64,000 nt of DNA from an uncultured Bacteroides sp. GTDB taxonomy: Bacteria > Bacteroidota > Bacteroidia > Bacteroidales > UBA932. Of this stretch, positions 52,898 through 62,187 are shown one piece after another (the stretch's first letter is position 1; the number at the start of each line of letters is the position of its first letter). The notes beneath the pieces were generated by a model. That model had not been told where the DNA came from, did no database searches, and saw only the letters and a list, made by a program, of their open reading frames with translations. Position numbers and translations under genes: made by a program. The stretch is from NCBI GenBank assembly GCA_945874355.1, contig CAMCGB010000001.1, forward strand, positions 62,001 to 126,000, read 5' to 3'.

Positions 52898-54182
52898 TGA
52901 TGATTATTATATAGTAGTCCTTCTTTCCTTTCTGGGCAAGTATGTATTTGCCGTCTATGATATCCTCTTCGCCAAGAAGCCTTGCGGGATCGGTGACCTT
53001 TTCCTTGTTGAGGCTGAAACCGTTCTGCTGAATCATCTTGCGGGCTTCTCCCTTGGAGGGGAAGATGGGAGTCTGCACGGCAAGGGCGTCCAGCATCCCC
53101 AAGGGGAGCTTGCTCCTTTCGATGCTGAAGGTCGGAACTCCGTCAAACACGGCGAGGAAGGTCTTCTCGTCCAGCGAGCGAAGGTCCTCGGCGGTAGCCT
53201 TTCCGAACAGCATCTGGGAGGCCTTGAGGGCGGTCTCGTACTCCTTCTGGCCGTGAACCATTACGGTCACCTCCTTTGCGAGCAGCTTCTGGAGCTCCCT
53301 TCTTTCGGGGCACTGCCTGTGCTCTTCAATGGCCCTGGTGATGGTCTCGCGGTCCAGCATAGTGAATATTTTGATGTAGCGCTCCGCGTCCTCGTCGCTG
53401 ACATTGAGCCAGAACTGATAGAACTGATAGGGCGAGGTCCTCTCGGCATCAAGCCAGATATTGCCTTTCTCGGTCTTTCCGAACTTGCCTCCGTCGGCTT
53501 TGGTGATAAGAGGGCAGGTCAGGGCAAAGGCCTCTCCCTGACAGGTGCGGCGTATGAGTTCGGTTCCGGTGGTGATGTTGCCCCACTGGTCGGCGCCTCC
53601 GAGCTGCAGTTTGACTCCGTAGTGCTGGTAGAGATACAGGAAGTCATAGCCCTGGAGGAGCTGGTAGGTGAACTCCGTGAAAGACATTCCCTCGGAAGAG
53701 TCACGGCTGAGTCTCTTTTTCACAGAGTCCTTGCTCATCATATAGTTGACTGTTATGAGCTTGCCTATGTCACGGGTGAAGTTGATGAATGTGTAGTCCT
53801 TCATCCAGTCGTAGTTGTTTACAAGCTCGGCCTTGTTCGGGGCGTCGGAGCCGAAGTCCAGGAAGCGGGAGAGCTGGGCCTTGATGCACTCCACATTGTG
53901 CTCGAGGGTCTTTTCGTCCAGAAGGTTCCTTTCCTGGCTTTTCATAGACGGGTCGCCTATCATTCCGGTGGCTCCTCCAACCAGGGCATACGGCTTATGT
54001 CCGCAGGCCTGGAAGTGCTTGAGTATCATTATGCTGACAAGGTGTCCTATGTGCAGCGAGTCGCCTGTGGGGTCGATGCCGACATAAGCGGCGGCGGGGC
54101 CTTTGAGCAGTTCCTCCTCTGTACCGGGCATGATGTCGTGGATCATTCCTCTCCACTTGAGTTCTTCTACAAAATTCTTCAT
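52890..54182 (-). CDS. tyrS: Tyrosyl-tRNA synthetase
   Basis: 430 residues. A class I synthetase: the HIGH motif is LHIGHLVSI near residue 42, the KMSKS equivalent is KFGKTEKGN near residue 230, and the tyrosine pocket segments [14 protein letters not shown] and [30 protein letters not shown] are clear. A C-terminal S4-type RNA-binding domain starts near residue 350. It heads an operon with rbfA and the LolE-like gene. Confidence 0.97.
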   Translation of the reverse strand: MKNFVEELKWRGMIHDIMPGTEEELLKGPAAAYVGIDPTGDSLHIGHLVSIMILKHFQACGHKPYALVGGATGMIGDPSMKSQERNLLDEKTLEHNVECIKAQLSRFLDFGSDAPNKAELVNNYDWMKDYTFINFTRDIGKLITVNYMMSKDSVKKRLSRDSSEGMSFTEFTYQLLQGYDFLYLYQHYGVKLQLGGADQWGNITTGTELIRRTCQGEAFALTCPLITKADGGKFGKTEKGNIWLDAERTSPYQFYQFWLNVSDEDAERYIKIFTMLDRETITRAIEEHRQCPERRELQKLLAKEVTVMVHGQKEYETALKASQMLFGKATAEDLRSLDEKTFLAVFDGVPTFSIERSKLPLGMLDALAVQTPIFPSKGEARKMIQQNGFSLNKEKVTDPARLLGEEDIIDGKYILAQKGKKDYYIIIING

Positions 54183-54220
54183 ATCGTTGTCTGTTTGAAA
54201 TCTTAAAAACTAAAAACTTA

Positions 54221-54252
54221 CGAAGATAGTTAATATCGGTGAATATGTCAAA
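54221..54252 (-). promoter_or_regulatory. Promoter of the tyrS-rbfA operon
   Basis: On the minus strand TTTG (54249-54252), 20 bases, then TATCTTCG (54221-54228). The -33 is exact and the -7 differs from TAnnTTTG at one base. It is 38 bases before the tyrS ATG. Confidence 0.5.
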
Positions 54253-54324
54253 TGGAATATTTTGCATTTGAACGAAAAAATTGCGAAATTCGCAACCCGG
54301 AAATTATTAAACAACCATATCATT

Positions 54325-55080
54325 ATGAGAAAGAATATCGTTGCAGGCAACTGGAAGATGAACACCACCAAAGTGGACGGTGTCGCTCTTGCCCAGGAAG
54401 TTGCCGCCCTGTCAGAGCAGACCCCTGCAGAAGTCGGTCTTATCGTTGCCCCTCCTTTTACTCATCTTTGCGCCGTAGGCAAGGCTCTTGCTGGTTCCAA
54501 GGTTGAGCTTTCCGCCCAAAACTGCGCCGACCACGTGAAAGGTGCATACACCGGAGAAGTGTCTGTTGATATGCTCAAGGCTGTAGGATGCCAGTGGACC
54601 ATACTCGGCCACTCTGAGCGCCGCGAGTATTACGGAGAGACCGATGAGAAGCTCGTCGAGAAGACCAGGCTCGCTCTCGAGGCAGGTCTCGGAGTGATTC
54701 TCTGCGTAGGCGAAAGACTCGAGGAAAGAGAGGCAGGCAAGCATTTCGACGTTTGCGCTTCCCAGATTGAGAACGTGCTCTACAAGTTCAGCGCCGAGGA
54801 TATGAAGAAGGTCATCATCGCCTACGAGCCTGTATGGGCTATCGGCACAGGCAAGACCGCTACCGCAGAGCAGGCTGAGGAAATCCACGCCTTCATCCGC
54901 AGCCGCATCGCCGCCAAGTTCGGAGACGAGGTAGCCGAGGATATGACCATACTCTACGGCGGTTCCTGCAAGCCTTCCAACGCCAGGGAGCTTTTCGCCC
55001 AGAAGGACATCGACGGTGGCCTTATCGGTGGCGCAGCCCTCAAGGCAGCTGACTTTATCGAGATTGCAAAGTCTTTCTAA
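54325..55080 (+). CDS. tpiA: Triose-phosphate isomerase
   Basis: 251 residues from the ATG at 54325, where [12 protein letters not shown] begins as in all family members. The catalytic set is complete: Lys11 in GNWKMN, His96 in LGHSERR, and Glu168 in [14 protein letters not shown]. The phosphate-binding loop GGSCKPSNA and GLIGGAAL near the C-terminus are intact. It interconverts dihydroxyacetone phosphate and glyceraldehyde 3-phosphate; DHAP is also the substrate of mgsA in this window. The stop overlaps the convergent lipoprotein stop by 4 bases. Confidence 0.98.
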   Translation: MRKNIVAGNWKMNTTKVDGVALAQEVAALSEQTPAEVGLIVAPPFTHLCAVGKALAGSKVELSAQNCADHVKGAYTGEVSVDMLKAVGCQWTILGHSERREYYGETDEKLVEKTRLALEAGLGVILCVGERLEEREAGKHFDVCASQIENVLYKFSAEDMKKVIIAYEPVWAIGTGKTATAEQAEEIHAFIRSRIAAKFGDEVAEDMTILYGGSCKPSNARELFAQKDIDGGLIGGAALKAADFIEIAKSF

Positions 55081-55499
55081 TCAAGAATCTGGATGCTGAG
55101 CCCGATTCGGGCCGACTTGCTCCATAACCATATAGTCCCGCCTTCGGTCCTTACGACTTCGAAGGCGAGATTTTTTCTTGTAAGTATGTCTGTTTCCGTG
55201 GTCCATTCCAGGTCGGCGTTCACTATGTCTCCCATCTGCTCGGGAAGCGTTTCAAAGACTACTTGATAATAGTCGGACATATTGTCGGAATGGACTCTGA
55301 AACTCTTTCTTTCGCGGTTGAAACTCTTCTGGCAAGTCAGCCCTTCGTAACTTATCTGCACCTTGCCTCCAACCTGCAGACACAGGTTCTCGCTCTGGAT
55401 GAAGGCATTCTGGTAACGGGTGTCCTGGCAGGACGTGGCCAAGGCGGCCAGGCCCGGCAGGAGTAGGAAGAGTATGGCGTTGCGTGCAGCAGGTCTCAT
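55077..55499 (-). CDS. Small lipoprotein paired with the M6 protease
   Basis: 140 residues from the ATG at 55499. The lipoprotein signal is ATSC (Cys24). The rest is a beta-rich domain of unknown family with Cys residues in [10 protein letters not shown] and [10 protein letters not shown], and a [18 protein letters not shown] strand. Its ATG overlaps the M6 protease stop by 4 bases, so it is coupled to that gene and may modulate or anchor it. A longer upstream frame has no signal and overlaps the protease. Confidence 0.7.
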   Translation of the reverse strand: MRPAARNAILFLLLPGLAALATSCQDTRYQNAFIQSENLCLQVGGKVQISYEGLTCQKSFNRERKSFRVHSDNMSDYYQVVFETLPEQMGDIVNADLEWTTETDILTRKNLAFEVVRTEGGTIWLWSKSARIGLSIQILD

Positions 55500-57148
55500 T
55501 TTACTGTGATTCTTTTGGTTATAACCTCGGTACTCATATCGTCGTAATGGATGACGGCTTTCAGCTCGCCGCTCCTTTCGAGAGTAAAGAAGCCATCTGC
55601 GTCGGCCTTGATGCTTTTGCCCTCGAAGAACCATTCCGTGCCCAGAGCGTCAGGGGCGTTGTATATGCTCAACTCAATCTTCGAACCCACGAAGAAGGCT
55701 CCGTCGTCGTGACGCAGGCTGCCGCTCAAATAAATATAAGGGTATGTGCCCTCGTGGTAGTATTTGGTGACAAAAGAGCTGTTGAGAGTGTATTGCCCGC
55801 TCTCGCAAATGAGCTTGAGGCTTACTTTGTATCGGCTTCTGGGCCTGAGGTTCTCGATTGTGAAGCTTCTGCAGTCAGGGCCCAGGCTGCGTACTGAAGA
55901 CACCCCGTCTGAATCCTCCCATCCGATTTCTATGCCGCTGATTCCGTTAATTTCGGGGTCTACACTCCATCTTAGTATGACACTTGTCTGGAAAATGCTT
56001 TGGGATTTTATCCTGATAGGCTCCAGAACGCTGAACGAAGCTCTTCCCTGGGAGTCCATACCATTGAAACAGATTGCAAGAGAGCCGCTGCTTGAGTCCC
56101 AGAAATTCAGGAAGGCTTCCTTCCGGTCCGTCTGCCCGCTCAGCACCGAGGAAATGTATGCGCAAGGGTGGGCGGGGTTATTGTTTATCTGCATATATTC
56201 CCACCTTTGGCTTGCGCTCAGATTGGAGTTGTAGTAGTCGGACCAGAGGGCGTTGTTGGAGGACTTGTCAATGTGGTAGATGACCAGGCCGTCGATGCCC
56301 AGAGGAGAGTCCCAGTCCCTGGAAGATCGGCATTCAAGCAGGAAGTACTCGCCTTCCACATCCCCGTCTATCCTGAAATATTCGTGGCTGCGGTCAATGC
56401 TCTGAAGCAGATAATCGCCCTTTTCGAGTGTCCTGCAACTGCCCAAAGAGAGAAGCTCGTGGTCTATGGCGTTGAAATTGGGAGGAGTCTCTCCGCCGCC
56501 GTTGTAGCAGCCCATATCCATCAGCGAAGTACTCCGCAGTCCTTCCGACTCTCCTCCGCTGAGGCTCAGGTCCGTGTCGTACATATCCACAAGGCCGAAA
56601 GAGTGGGCCAGCTCGTGGCAGAATAATCCCACTCCGCTCCAGTTCCCCTTGCCGTCCATCTCCGTGCAGACCGTGTATGAATCTATGTGCTTGCCGTCCA
56701 CCATCAGACTTGCCCTCTCCTGGCCCAGATGCCGGTGGGCGGGCCAAATATGGTCCGGAGACCCTCCTGATGCCTCATTCGTGCCGGCCACTATCAGGCA
56801 GACATTGTCCACCGCGCCGTCGCCGTCGTTGTCATACAGCGAGAAGTCGATTTCCGGATTGAGCTGCTCGCAGGCCTCTTTAAGGGCTTCAGACAGCAGC
56901 ACATCCTTTCTCTCCGAATAGTTGGAGCCGTAGTAAGCGATTCCTTTTGACAGGGTTACGGTACGCGTAAGGTCGAAATGGAAACTCCCATCGGGAGAGA
57001 ACTGGTGCTCAAAATACTTCTGGGCCCGGACGCATAAAGAAGTAAGCTGTTCTTCGCCGCTTTGCAGCTTAACGTCGTCAAATTGAACAGGAATGACAAC
57101 GAAGCGCATCAGGGCAAGAAATATGAAACTCAGGCAAGAGGAGAGCAT
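55496..57148 (-). CDS. M6-family metalloprotease
   Basis: 550 residues from the ATG at 57148; a GTG at 57214 is an alternative giving 572. A hydrophobic N-terminus (MLSSCLSFIFLALM) suggests export. The protease domain holds VVIPVQFDD at the start, a DNDGDGAVDNVCLIVAG calcium-type loop near residue 100, and the zinc site CHELAHSFGLVDMYD, HExxH plus a downstream Asp, near residue 178. A fibronectin-like or Ig-like C-terminal region follows. M6 relatives are immune-inhibitor-A-like secreted proteases. The start is uncertain. Confidence 0.85.
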   Translation of the reverse strand: MLSSCLSFIFLALMRFVVIPVQFDDVKLQSGEEQLTSLCVRAQKYFEHQFSPDGSFHFDLTRTVTLSKGIAYYGSNYSERKDVLLSEALKEACEQLNPEIDFSLYDNDGDGAVDNVCLIVAGTNEASGGSPDHIWPAHRHLGQERASLMVDGKHIDSYTVCTEMDGKGNWSGVGLFCHELAHSFGLVDMYDTDLSLSGGESEGLRSTSLMDMGCYNGGGETPPNFNAIDHELLSLGSCRTLEKGDYLLQSIDRSHEYFRIDGDVEGEYFLLECRSSRDWDSPLGIDGLVIYHIDKSSNNALWSDYYNSNLSASQRWEYMQINNNPAHPCAYISSVLSGQTDRKEAFLNFWDSSSGSLAICFNGMDSQGRASFSVLEPIRIKSQSIFQTSVILRWSVDPEINGISGIEIGWEDSDGVSSVRSLGPDCRSFTIENLRPRSRYKVSLKLICESGQYTLNSSFVTKYYHEGTYPYIYLSGSLRHDDGAFFVGSKIELSIYNAPDALGTEWFFEGKSIKADADGFFTLERSGELKAVIHYDDMSTEVITKRITVK

Positions 57149-57177
57149 ACAAGTCGTTTTACAGTGCAGAGATAAGC

Positions 57178-57229
57178 AAAAAAAACGAAAAAACAAAGGG
57201 CCGGAAAACCTCACGGCTGTCCAACCCTT
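57178..57229 (-). terminator. Terminator of the histone H1-like gene
   Basis: Read on the minus strand, GCCG/CGGC with flanking AAGG/CCTT forms an imperfect stem that runs into two long T-tracts separated by a CG. It sits about 84 bases downstream of the gene and before the protease. Confidence 0.5.
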
Positions 57230-57312
57230 AGACTTGTACTAAAACCTAAACCTATTGCATAGATGCAGGGTTCAGGCCGTTTGTTGCATAATTTTCAAAA
57301 AAAAGTAAAAAA

Positions 57313-57489
57313 TTATTTCTTTGCTTCTTCAACTGACACCTTGCGGAACTCCTTGAGGTCCTTCATAAGCTCGAGAGCTGCCTTGCGGGCTCTTGCTCCG
57401 GCTGCCTTGTTGTTCTTAGATACCTGTGCGTCAGCGTTGGCTACGAAGAGATCGATGTTCTCCTTGATTTTTTTGACGAGATCTTCCAT
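57313..57489 (-). CDS. Histone H1-like (Hc1-type) protein
   Basis: 58 residues from the ATG at 57489. Start sites upstream give a non-family leader. The sequence has a helical N-terminus (EDLVKKIKENIDLFVANADAQV), then NKAAGARARKAALELMKDLKEFRKVSVEEAKK, the bacterial histone H1 family signature. It is probably an abundant nucleoid protein, Lys-rich and small. Upstream DNA is very AT-rich with a TATCTTGC element, one mismatch from the -7 consensus. Confidence 0.92.
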   Translation of the reverse strand: MEDLVKKIKENIDLFVANADAQVSKNNKAAGARARKAALELMKDLKEFRKVSVEEAKK

Positions 57490-57665
57490 TTTGTTAAGAT
57501 TTAAGAATTGTTTATGGTTTGTGTTGTACTTGTCTTTGTTAACTCGTTGCAAGATAGCAAGAAAATGACAAAAACGAAATTTTTTTTGAATTTTCGTGCA
57601 AAAATTTCGTTTTTCCCGTACATCTCCTGTATGGCGTTGAATCTGAACAGGTAGTGACTGCCGTG
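57490..57665. other. AT-rich upstream region of the H1-like gene
   Basis: A 176-base gap. It holds, on the minus strand, a TTTTTG and TATCTTGC pair with a 12-base gap and two near-identical AAATTT/AAACGAAA tracts (57573-57611) in inverted orientation. I see no further gene. Confidence 0.4.
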
Positions 57666-58421
57666 TTATGGCGTTATGACAATATTGAATCCTTCGCCGA
57701 TAAGATCGCCCACAAGTTCGCGCATCCTCTCGGCGCTGAATTTTTCCAGGCCCTGCATAGGGGTGGGACGGGCTATAGTGTAGACCATTATCTCGCGCGG
57801 GCGGAGCCTTCTTACTATACTTTTCCAGCCTTCCAGGACATCCCTGGAGGAAGAATCGAAGTCCGGGCTCCGGAGAAACATAGTCTGTAGGATAAAATCC
57901 CCCTCGAACTTTTCCAGGCTTTCGACAACCCTTTCAAGCTCGTATCCCGGTGCGGGACGGTTTATTCTTGAGGCGAGGTCCGTCGTAGGGGCATCTATCT
58001 TGAGTATGGGGCTGTCCACCTTCTTCAGGGCTTCGAAAACCTCTGGGATATGGACCCTTGTGGCGTTCGAGAGCACCGACACCTTTGCCCCGGGAAGATA
58101 CCTGTCCCTAAGCATCAGGGTGTCGTCTATTATCCCGGGGAATTCGGGATTCAGGGTAGGCTCCCCGTCGCCCGAGAAAGTGATCGAATCCACCTTCGTG
58201 CCTTCTTTGCTTATTCTGATAAGGGCCTCTTCGAGCCGGAGGCGGACTTCATCCCTTGAGGGGATCTCCTTGTCCAGCTTTCCGTCCCTATTCCATCCGC
58301 ACTCGCAGTAGATGCAGTCGAAATTACATATCTTGCCTTTTGTGGGCAGCAGGTTGATGCCCAGCGACTGCCCCAGACGACGGCTGAAAATGGGGCCGAA
58401 TACTGTATCTTCCCGTAACAT
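57666..58421 (-). CDS. Radical SAM protein (COG0731-like)
   Basis: 251 residues. The cluster motif Cys-x3-Cys-x2-Cys is in CNFDCIYCECGW near residue 32, and SGDGEPTLNPEF near residue 83 is the GGE-like SAM-binding segment. It begins with the FGPIFSRRLGQSLGIN stretch typical of wyosine/Fe-S oxidoreductase-like proteins. The substrate is unknown. It shares a base with the purF stop, so the two are coupled. Confidence 0.87.
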   Translation of the reverse strand: MLREDTVFGPIFSRRLGQSLGINLLPTKGKICNFDCIYCECGWNRDGKLDKEIPSRDEVRLRLEEALIRISKEGTKVDSITFSGDGEPTLNPEFPGIIDDTLMLRDRYLPGAKVSVLSNATRVHIPEVFEALKKVDSPILKIDAPTTDLASRINRPAPGYELERVVESLEKFEGDFILQTMFLRSPDFDSSSRDVLEGWKSIVRRLRPREIMVYTIARPTPMQGLEKFSAERMRELVGDLIGEGFNIVITP

Positions 58422-59833
58422 CAGAACTTCCCGTCTTTATTGGCTTCCTCTATGCTCTGGTACAGGTAGGTGGGGTAGTTCCCGTTGAAGCAGGCAAGGC
58501 ACAATTCCTCCCTTTTTCCCGCTTCGTACAGGGCCTGCTCCGAGAGGAAGGCAATCGAATCGACATCGAGCATCTGTTTGACTTCCTCCAGGCTCTTGTG
58601 GGCGCAGAGCAGCTCCTCGTAAGTGGAGATGTCCACTCCGTAGAAGCAGGGCCTCTTAATCTGGGGACTGGCTATCCTCAGGTGCACTTCCTTTGCCCCT
58701 GCTTCGCGCAGCATCTTCACTATCCTGCGGGAAGTGGTGCCCCTTACCACCGAGTCGTCAATCAGTACCACCCGCTTGCCGCTCACTATGGTTTTGACTG
58801 CCGAAACCTTCATCTTGACTCCCTTTTCCCTGAGCTCCTGGGAAGGCTGGATGAAGGTGCGGCCAATGTATTTGTTCTTTATCAGACCCATTTCATAGGG
58901 AAGACCGCTGGCTTCGGCATATCCCATAGCGGCACTCAGGCTCGAGTCGGGCACACCTACTACTATATCGGCGTCCGCAGGCGCTTCCTTATATAGGAGT
59001 CGTCCCGTGGTCTTGCGGAAGTTGTGGACGTTGCACTGCTCTATGTCGCTGTCCGGGCGGGCGAAATAGATATACTCCATAGCGCACATATAATTGTGGC
59101 GGAAGTCGGAGTAGAAGTTGGACCTCAGGCCCTGATGGTCTATGGTCACAATTTCTCCCGGCAGGATGTCGCGCACGAAAGTGGCTCCAATCACATCCAG
59201 CGCGCAGGTCTCGCTGCTGACAACATACCCGTCACCCAGTCTGCCTATCGAGAGGGGCCTGAGGCCGTGCTTGTCGCGGCAGGCATAGATGCGGTTTTTG
59301 GTCATGATCAGGAAGGCGAAGGCCCCCTCAATCATATTGAGCGCTTCCTTGATGGCTAGTATCCTGGGCCTCTTTCTCTCTTTGGGGTCCTTTCGTATAA
59401 GGTGGGCGAGAATTTCGCTGTCGGAAGAGGACTGGAAAAGGCTGCCCCTGTCCTCGAGATAACGGCGCAGCTGCATTGAGTTCACCAGATTGCCGTTGTG
59501 CGCAAGGGCGAAATCCCCCGTGTTGTGCTGGAAGAGGAAGGGCTGTACGTTCTCGATGCCTCCACCTCCGGTGGTGGAGTAGCGCACATGCCCGATGGCC
59601 ATATTGCCTTCGAGGGTGGCGAGCTTGCCGGACGTGATGACCTCAGTCACAAGGCCCTCGCCCTTTACTCTTTTGAGTGTTCCTTCGCTTGTTCGGGAGA
59701 CGATTCCGCAACCTTCCTGTCCGCGGTGCTGAAGGGAATGAAGACCATAATACACAAGTCCGGCCGCGTCCGGAACCCCGTAGATGCCGAAAACTCCGCA
59801 CTCTTCGTGGATTTCTCTGTCTAGACAATTCAT
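58421..59833 (-). CDS. purF: Amidophosphoribosyltransferase, Fe-S type
   Basis: 470 residues from the ATG at 59833. A longer frame has no family match. It makes phosphoribosylamine from PRPP and glutamine, the first purine step. An 11-residue propeptide (ending HEE) precedes the nucleophile Cys12 in ECGVFGIYG, as in B. subtilis. PRPP loop VVLIDDSVVRGTTSRR lies near residue 355. The iron-sulfur ligands are conserved: Cys250, Cys396, Cys445 and Cys448, so this is the oxygen-sensitive Gram-positive-like form. Confidence 0.96.
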   Translation of the reverse strand: MNCLDREIHEECGVFGIYGVPDAAGLVYYGLHSLQHRGQEGCGIVSRTSEGTLKRVKGEGLVTEVITSGKLATLEGNMAIGHVRYSTTGGGGIENVQPFLFQHNTGDFALAHNGNLVNSMQLRRYLEDRGSLFQSSSDSEILAHLIRKDPKERKRPRILAIKEALNMIEGAFAFLIMTKNRIYACRDKHGLRPLSIGRLGDGYVVSSETCALDVIGATFVRDILPGEIVTIDHQGLRSNFYSDFRHNYMCAMEYIYFARPDSDIEQCNVHNFRKTTGRLLYKEAPADADIVVGVPDSSLSAAMGYAEASGLPYEMGLIKNKYIGRTFIQPSQELREKGVKMKVSAVKTIVSGKRVVLIDDSVVRGTTSRRIVKMLREAGAKEVHLRIASPQIKRPCFYGVDISTYEELLCAHKSLEEVKQMLDVDSIAFLSEQALYEAGKREELCLACFNGNYPTYLYQSIEEANKDGKF

Positions 59834-59841
59834 AACGCTTG

Positions 59842-59849
59842 CGAAGATA
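59842..59849 (-). promoter_or_regulatory. Possible -7 element of purF close to its start
   Basis: On the minus strand TATCTTCG, one mismatch from consensus, ends 8 bases before the purF ATG. If used, the message would have a leader of only a few bases. Confidence 0.35.
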
Positions 59850-59862
59850 CTAAAAAAAGACT

Positions 59863-59870
59863 TAACTTTG
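59863..59870 (+). promoter_or_regulatory. -7 promoter element (TAACTTTG) for purC-purB
   Basis: An exact TAnnTTTG match 41 bases upstream of purC; TTG at 59839-59841 gives a -33 with a 21-base gap. It is divergent from purF, so the two could be co-regulated from one region. Confidence 0.55.
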
Positions 59871-59911
59871 CGCCGGATTCTGCCCGTCGGGGCATCAAAT
59901 TGTATTAATTT

Positions 59912-60859
59912 ATGAAAGCGCTTACAAGTACTGATTTCCATTTTGAGGGCCAAACCGCCAAGTATCAAGGCAAGGTCCGCGATGTGTACAGCATCGGAGA
60001 GGATTATCTGATTATGGTTGCCACCGACCGCATTTCGGCCTTCGATGTGGTCCTGCCCGAGGGGATACCTTATAAAGGCCAGGTGCTCAATCAGATAGCT
60101 TCCCTGTTCCTGGATGCCACATCTGACATCATTCCCAACTGGAAGATAGAGAGTGTCGATCCTATGGTTACCGCGGGCTGGCGCTGCGAGCCCTTCAAGG
60201 TGGAGATGGTCATAAGGGGCTGCCTTACCGGGCACGCCTGGAGGGAGTACAAGGCCGGCAAGAGGACTCTCTGCGGAGTGAGCCTTCCCGAAGGAATGGT
60301 GGAGAACCAGAAGTTCCCTTCTCCCATCATCACCCCTACCACCAAGGCTGACGAAGGTCACGACGAGGACATCAGCCGCGAGGAAATCATCGCCCGCGGA
60401 ATAGTCTCCGAGCAGGACTATGTGCAGCTTGAGGATTATACCCGCCGCCTTTTCGAGCGCGGAAGCAAGATGGCCGCAGAGCGCGGACTCTTATTGGTGG
60501 ACACCAAGTACGAGTTCGGCAAGAGGAACGGACAGATTATTCTGATGGATGAGATCCATACTCCCGATTCGTCACGCTATTTCTACGCTGACGGCTATGA
60601 GGAAAGGCTCCAAAGGGGCGAAAGGCAGAAGCAGCTCAGCAAGGAGTTCGTGCGCGAGTGGCTTATGTCCTGCGGCTTCCAGGGCAGGGAAGGGGAGCAG
60701 ATACCGGAGATGACCCCCGAAGTGGTTAATGGTATATCTTACAGATACATAGAGCTTTATGAGCAGGTTACAGGCCAGAAGTTCGCTCCTGCCCAGTCCT
60801 GCGACGCTCTTAAGCGGATTGAAAAGAACATCGAAGGCTTCCTCAAGGGCCTCAAATAA
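59912..60859 (+). CDS. purC: SAICAR synthetase
   Basis: 315 residues, the longer form common in Bacteroidota. It ligates Asp to CAIR in purine synthesis. Family segments: [41 protein letters not shown] at the N-terminus, [19 protein letters not shown] near residue 92, [15 protein letters not shown] near residue 141, and [29 protein letters not shown] near residue 200. It lies 11 bases before purB. Confidence 0.97.
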   Translation: MKALTSTDFHFEGQTAKYQGKVRDVYSIGEDYLIMVATDRISAFDVVLPEGIPYKGQVLNQIASLFLDATSDIIPNWKIESVDPMVTAGWRCEPFKVEMVIRGCLTGHAWREYKAGKRTLCGVSLPEGMVENQKFPSPIITPTTKADEGHDEDISREEIIARGIVSEQDYVQLEDYTRRLFERGSKMAAERGLLLVDTKYEFGKRNGQIILMDEIHTPDSSRYFYADGYEERLQRGERQKQLSKEFVREWLMSCGFQGREGEQIPEMTPEVVNGISYRYIELYEQVTGQKFAPAQSCDALKRIEKNIEGFLKGLK

Positions 60860-60870
60860 TCCTGTAAAAT

Positions 60871-62175
60871 ATGATAGAGAGATATTCGCGTAAAGTGATG
60901 AGGGATGTCTGGACCGAGGAGAACAAGTTCAGCGCCTATCTTAAAGTTGAGATTCTTTCGTGTGAAGCCTGGAGCAAGCTGGGCGTGATTCCCGCTCAGG
61001 ATGTGGAGAAAATCGCAGAGAAGGCCACATTCAGCGTGGACAGGATCAGGGAAATCGAAGAGCAGACCCGCCACGACGTGGTGGCGTTCACCCGCGCCGT
61101 GTCCGAGAGCCTGGGTGAGGAGAAGAAGTGGGTGCACTACGGACTGACCTCTACCGACGTGGTTGACACCGCCAACGGATACCTGCTCAAGCAGGCCGAC
61201 GCCATTCTTCTCAAAGACCTCGAGGAGTTCCTGGAAGTGCTCAAAAAGAGGGCTCTCGAGTTCCGCGCCACTCCCTGCATAGGCCGCACTCACGGCATTC
61301 ACGCCGACATCACTTCGTTCGGCCTCAAGTGGGCTCTGTGGTACGAAGAGATGAAAAGGAATCTGGAGAGGTTCAAATATGCCTGCAAGGGAGTTGAGGC
61401 TGGCAAGATGAGCGGCGCCGTGGGCAATTTCGCTAACATTCCTCCTTTTATCCAGGACTATGTCTGTGAGAAGCTGGGCATAGAGTCCGCCAATATCTCA
61501 ACCCAGGTGCTCCAGCGTGACCGTCACGCCTATTATATTGCCACTCTGGCTGTTATCGCTTCCACTTTGGAGCAGATGGCTTTCGAGGTCCGCAATCTGC
61601 AGAGGACGGAGGTGCGCGAGGCCGAGGAGGCTTTCCGCAAGGGCCAGAAGGGTTCTTCTGCAATGCCCCACAAGCGCAATCCTATAAGTTCGGAGAACAT
61701 TTGCGGCTGCGCCAGGGTTATGAGGGGCTATATGAGCGCAAGCTGCGAGAATGTGGCTCTGTGGCACGAGAGGGATATCTCCCACTCCAGCACCGAGCGC
61801 ATCATTCTGCCCGATGCCACCGAGCTGCTGGATTATATGCTCGTCCGTTTCAAGGGCATTCTTGAGAACCTGACCGTATATCCCGAGAGGATGATGTCCA
61901 ATATCTACGCAACCCGCGGGGTGATTTTCGCTCAGAGAGTGATGAACGCCCTCATCGGCAAGGGACTCTCGAGGGAGGAAGCCTACGACACGGTTCAGCC
62001 CATCGCAATGAGGGCCTGGAGCGAAGCCCTTGATTACAAGACGCTTCTTCAGGCCGACGCGAAGGTGGGCTCGCTTCTTGCAAAAGAAGAACTCGAGGAT
62101 TGTTTCACCCTCGAGTACTACTTTAAGAATGTTGACTATATCTTCCGCCGTGTAGGCATCCTCGACGCGGAATAA
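60871..62175 (+). CDS. purB: Adenylosuccinate lyase
   Basis: 434 residues. It splits SAICAR and adenylosuccinate, so it follows purC directly and also follows purA in AMP formation. The fumarase-superfamily signature [15 protein letters not shown] is near residue 265, the first conserved region [15 protein letters not shown] near residue 90, and the active-site His in [13 protein letters not shown] near residue 140. It is the second gene of the purC-purB unit. Confidence 0.97.
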   Translation: MIERYSRKVMRDVWTEENKFSAYLKVEILSCEAWSKLGVIPAQDVEKIAEKATFSVDRIREIEEQTRHDVVAFTRAVSESLGEEKKWVHYGLTSTDVVDTANGYLLKQADAILLKDLEEFLEVLKKRALEFRATPCIGRTHGIHADITSFGLKWALWYEEMKRNLERFKYACKGVEAGKMSGAVGNFANIPPFIQDYVCEKLGIESANISTQVLQRDRHAYYIATLAVIASTLEQMAFEVRNLQRTEVREAEEAFRKGQKGSSAMPHKRNPISSENICGCARVMRGYMSASCENVALWHERDISHSSTERIILPDATELLDYMLVRFKGILENLTVYPERMMSNIYATRGVIFAQRVMNALIGKGLSREEAYDTVQPIAMRAWSEALDYKTLLQADAKVGSLLAKEELEDCFTLEYYFKNVDYIFRRVGILDAE

Positions 62176-62187
62176 TATGGAAGAAGA

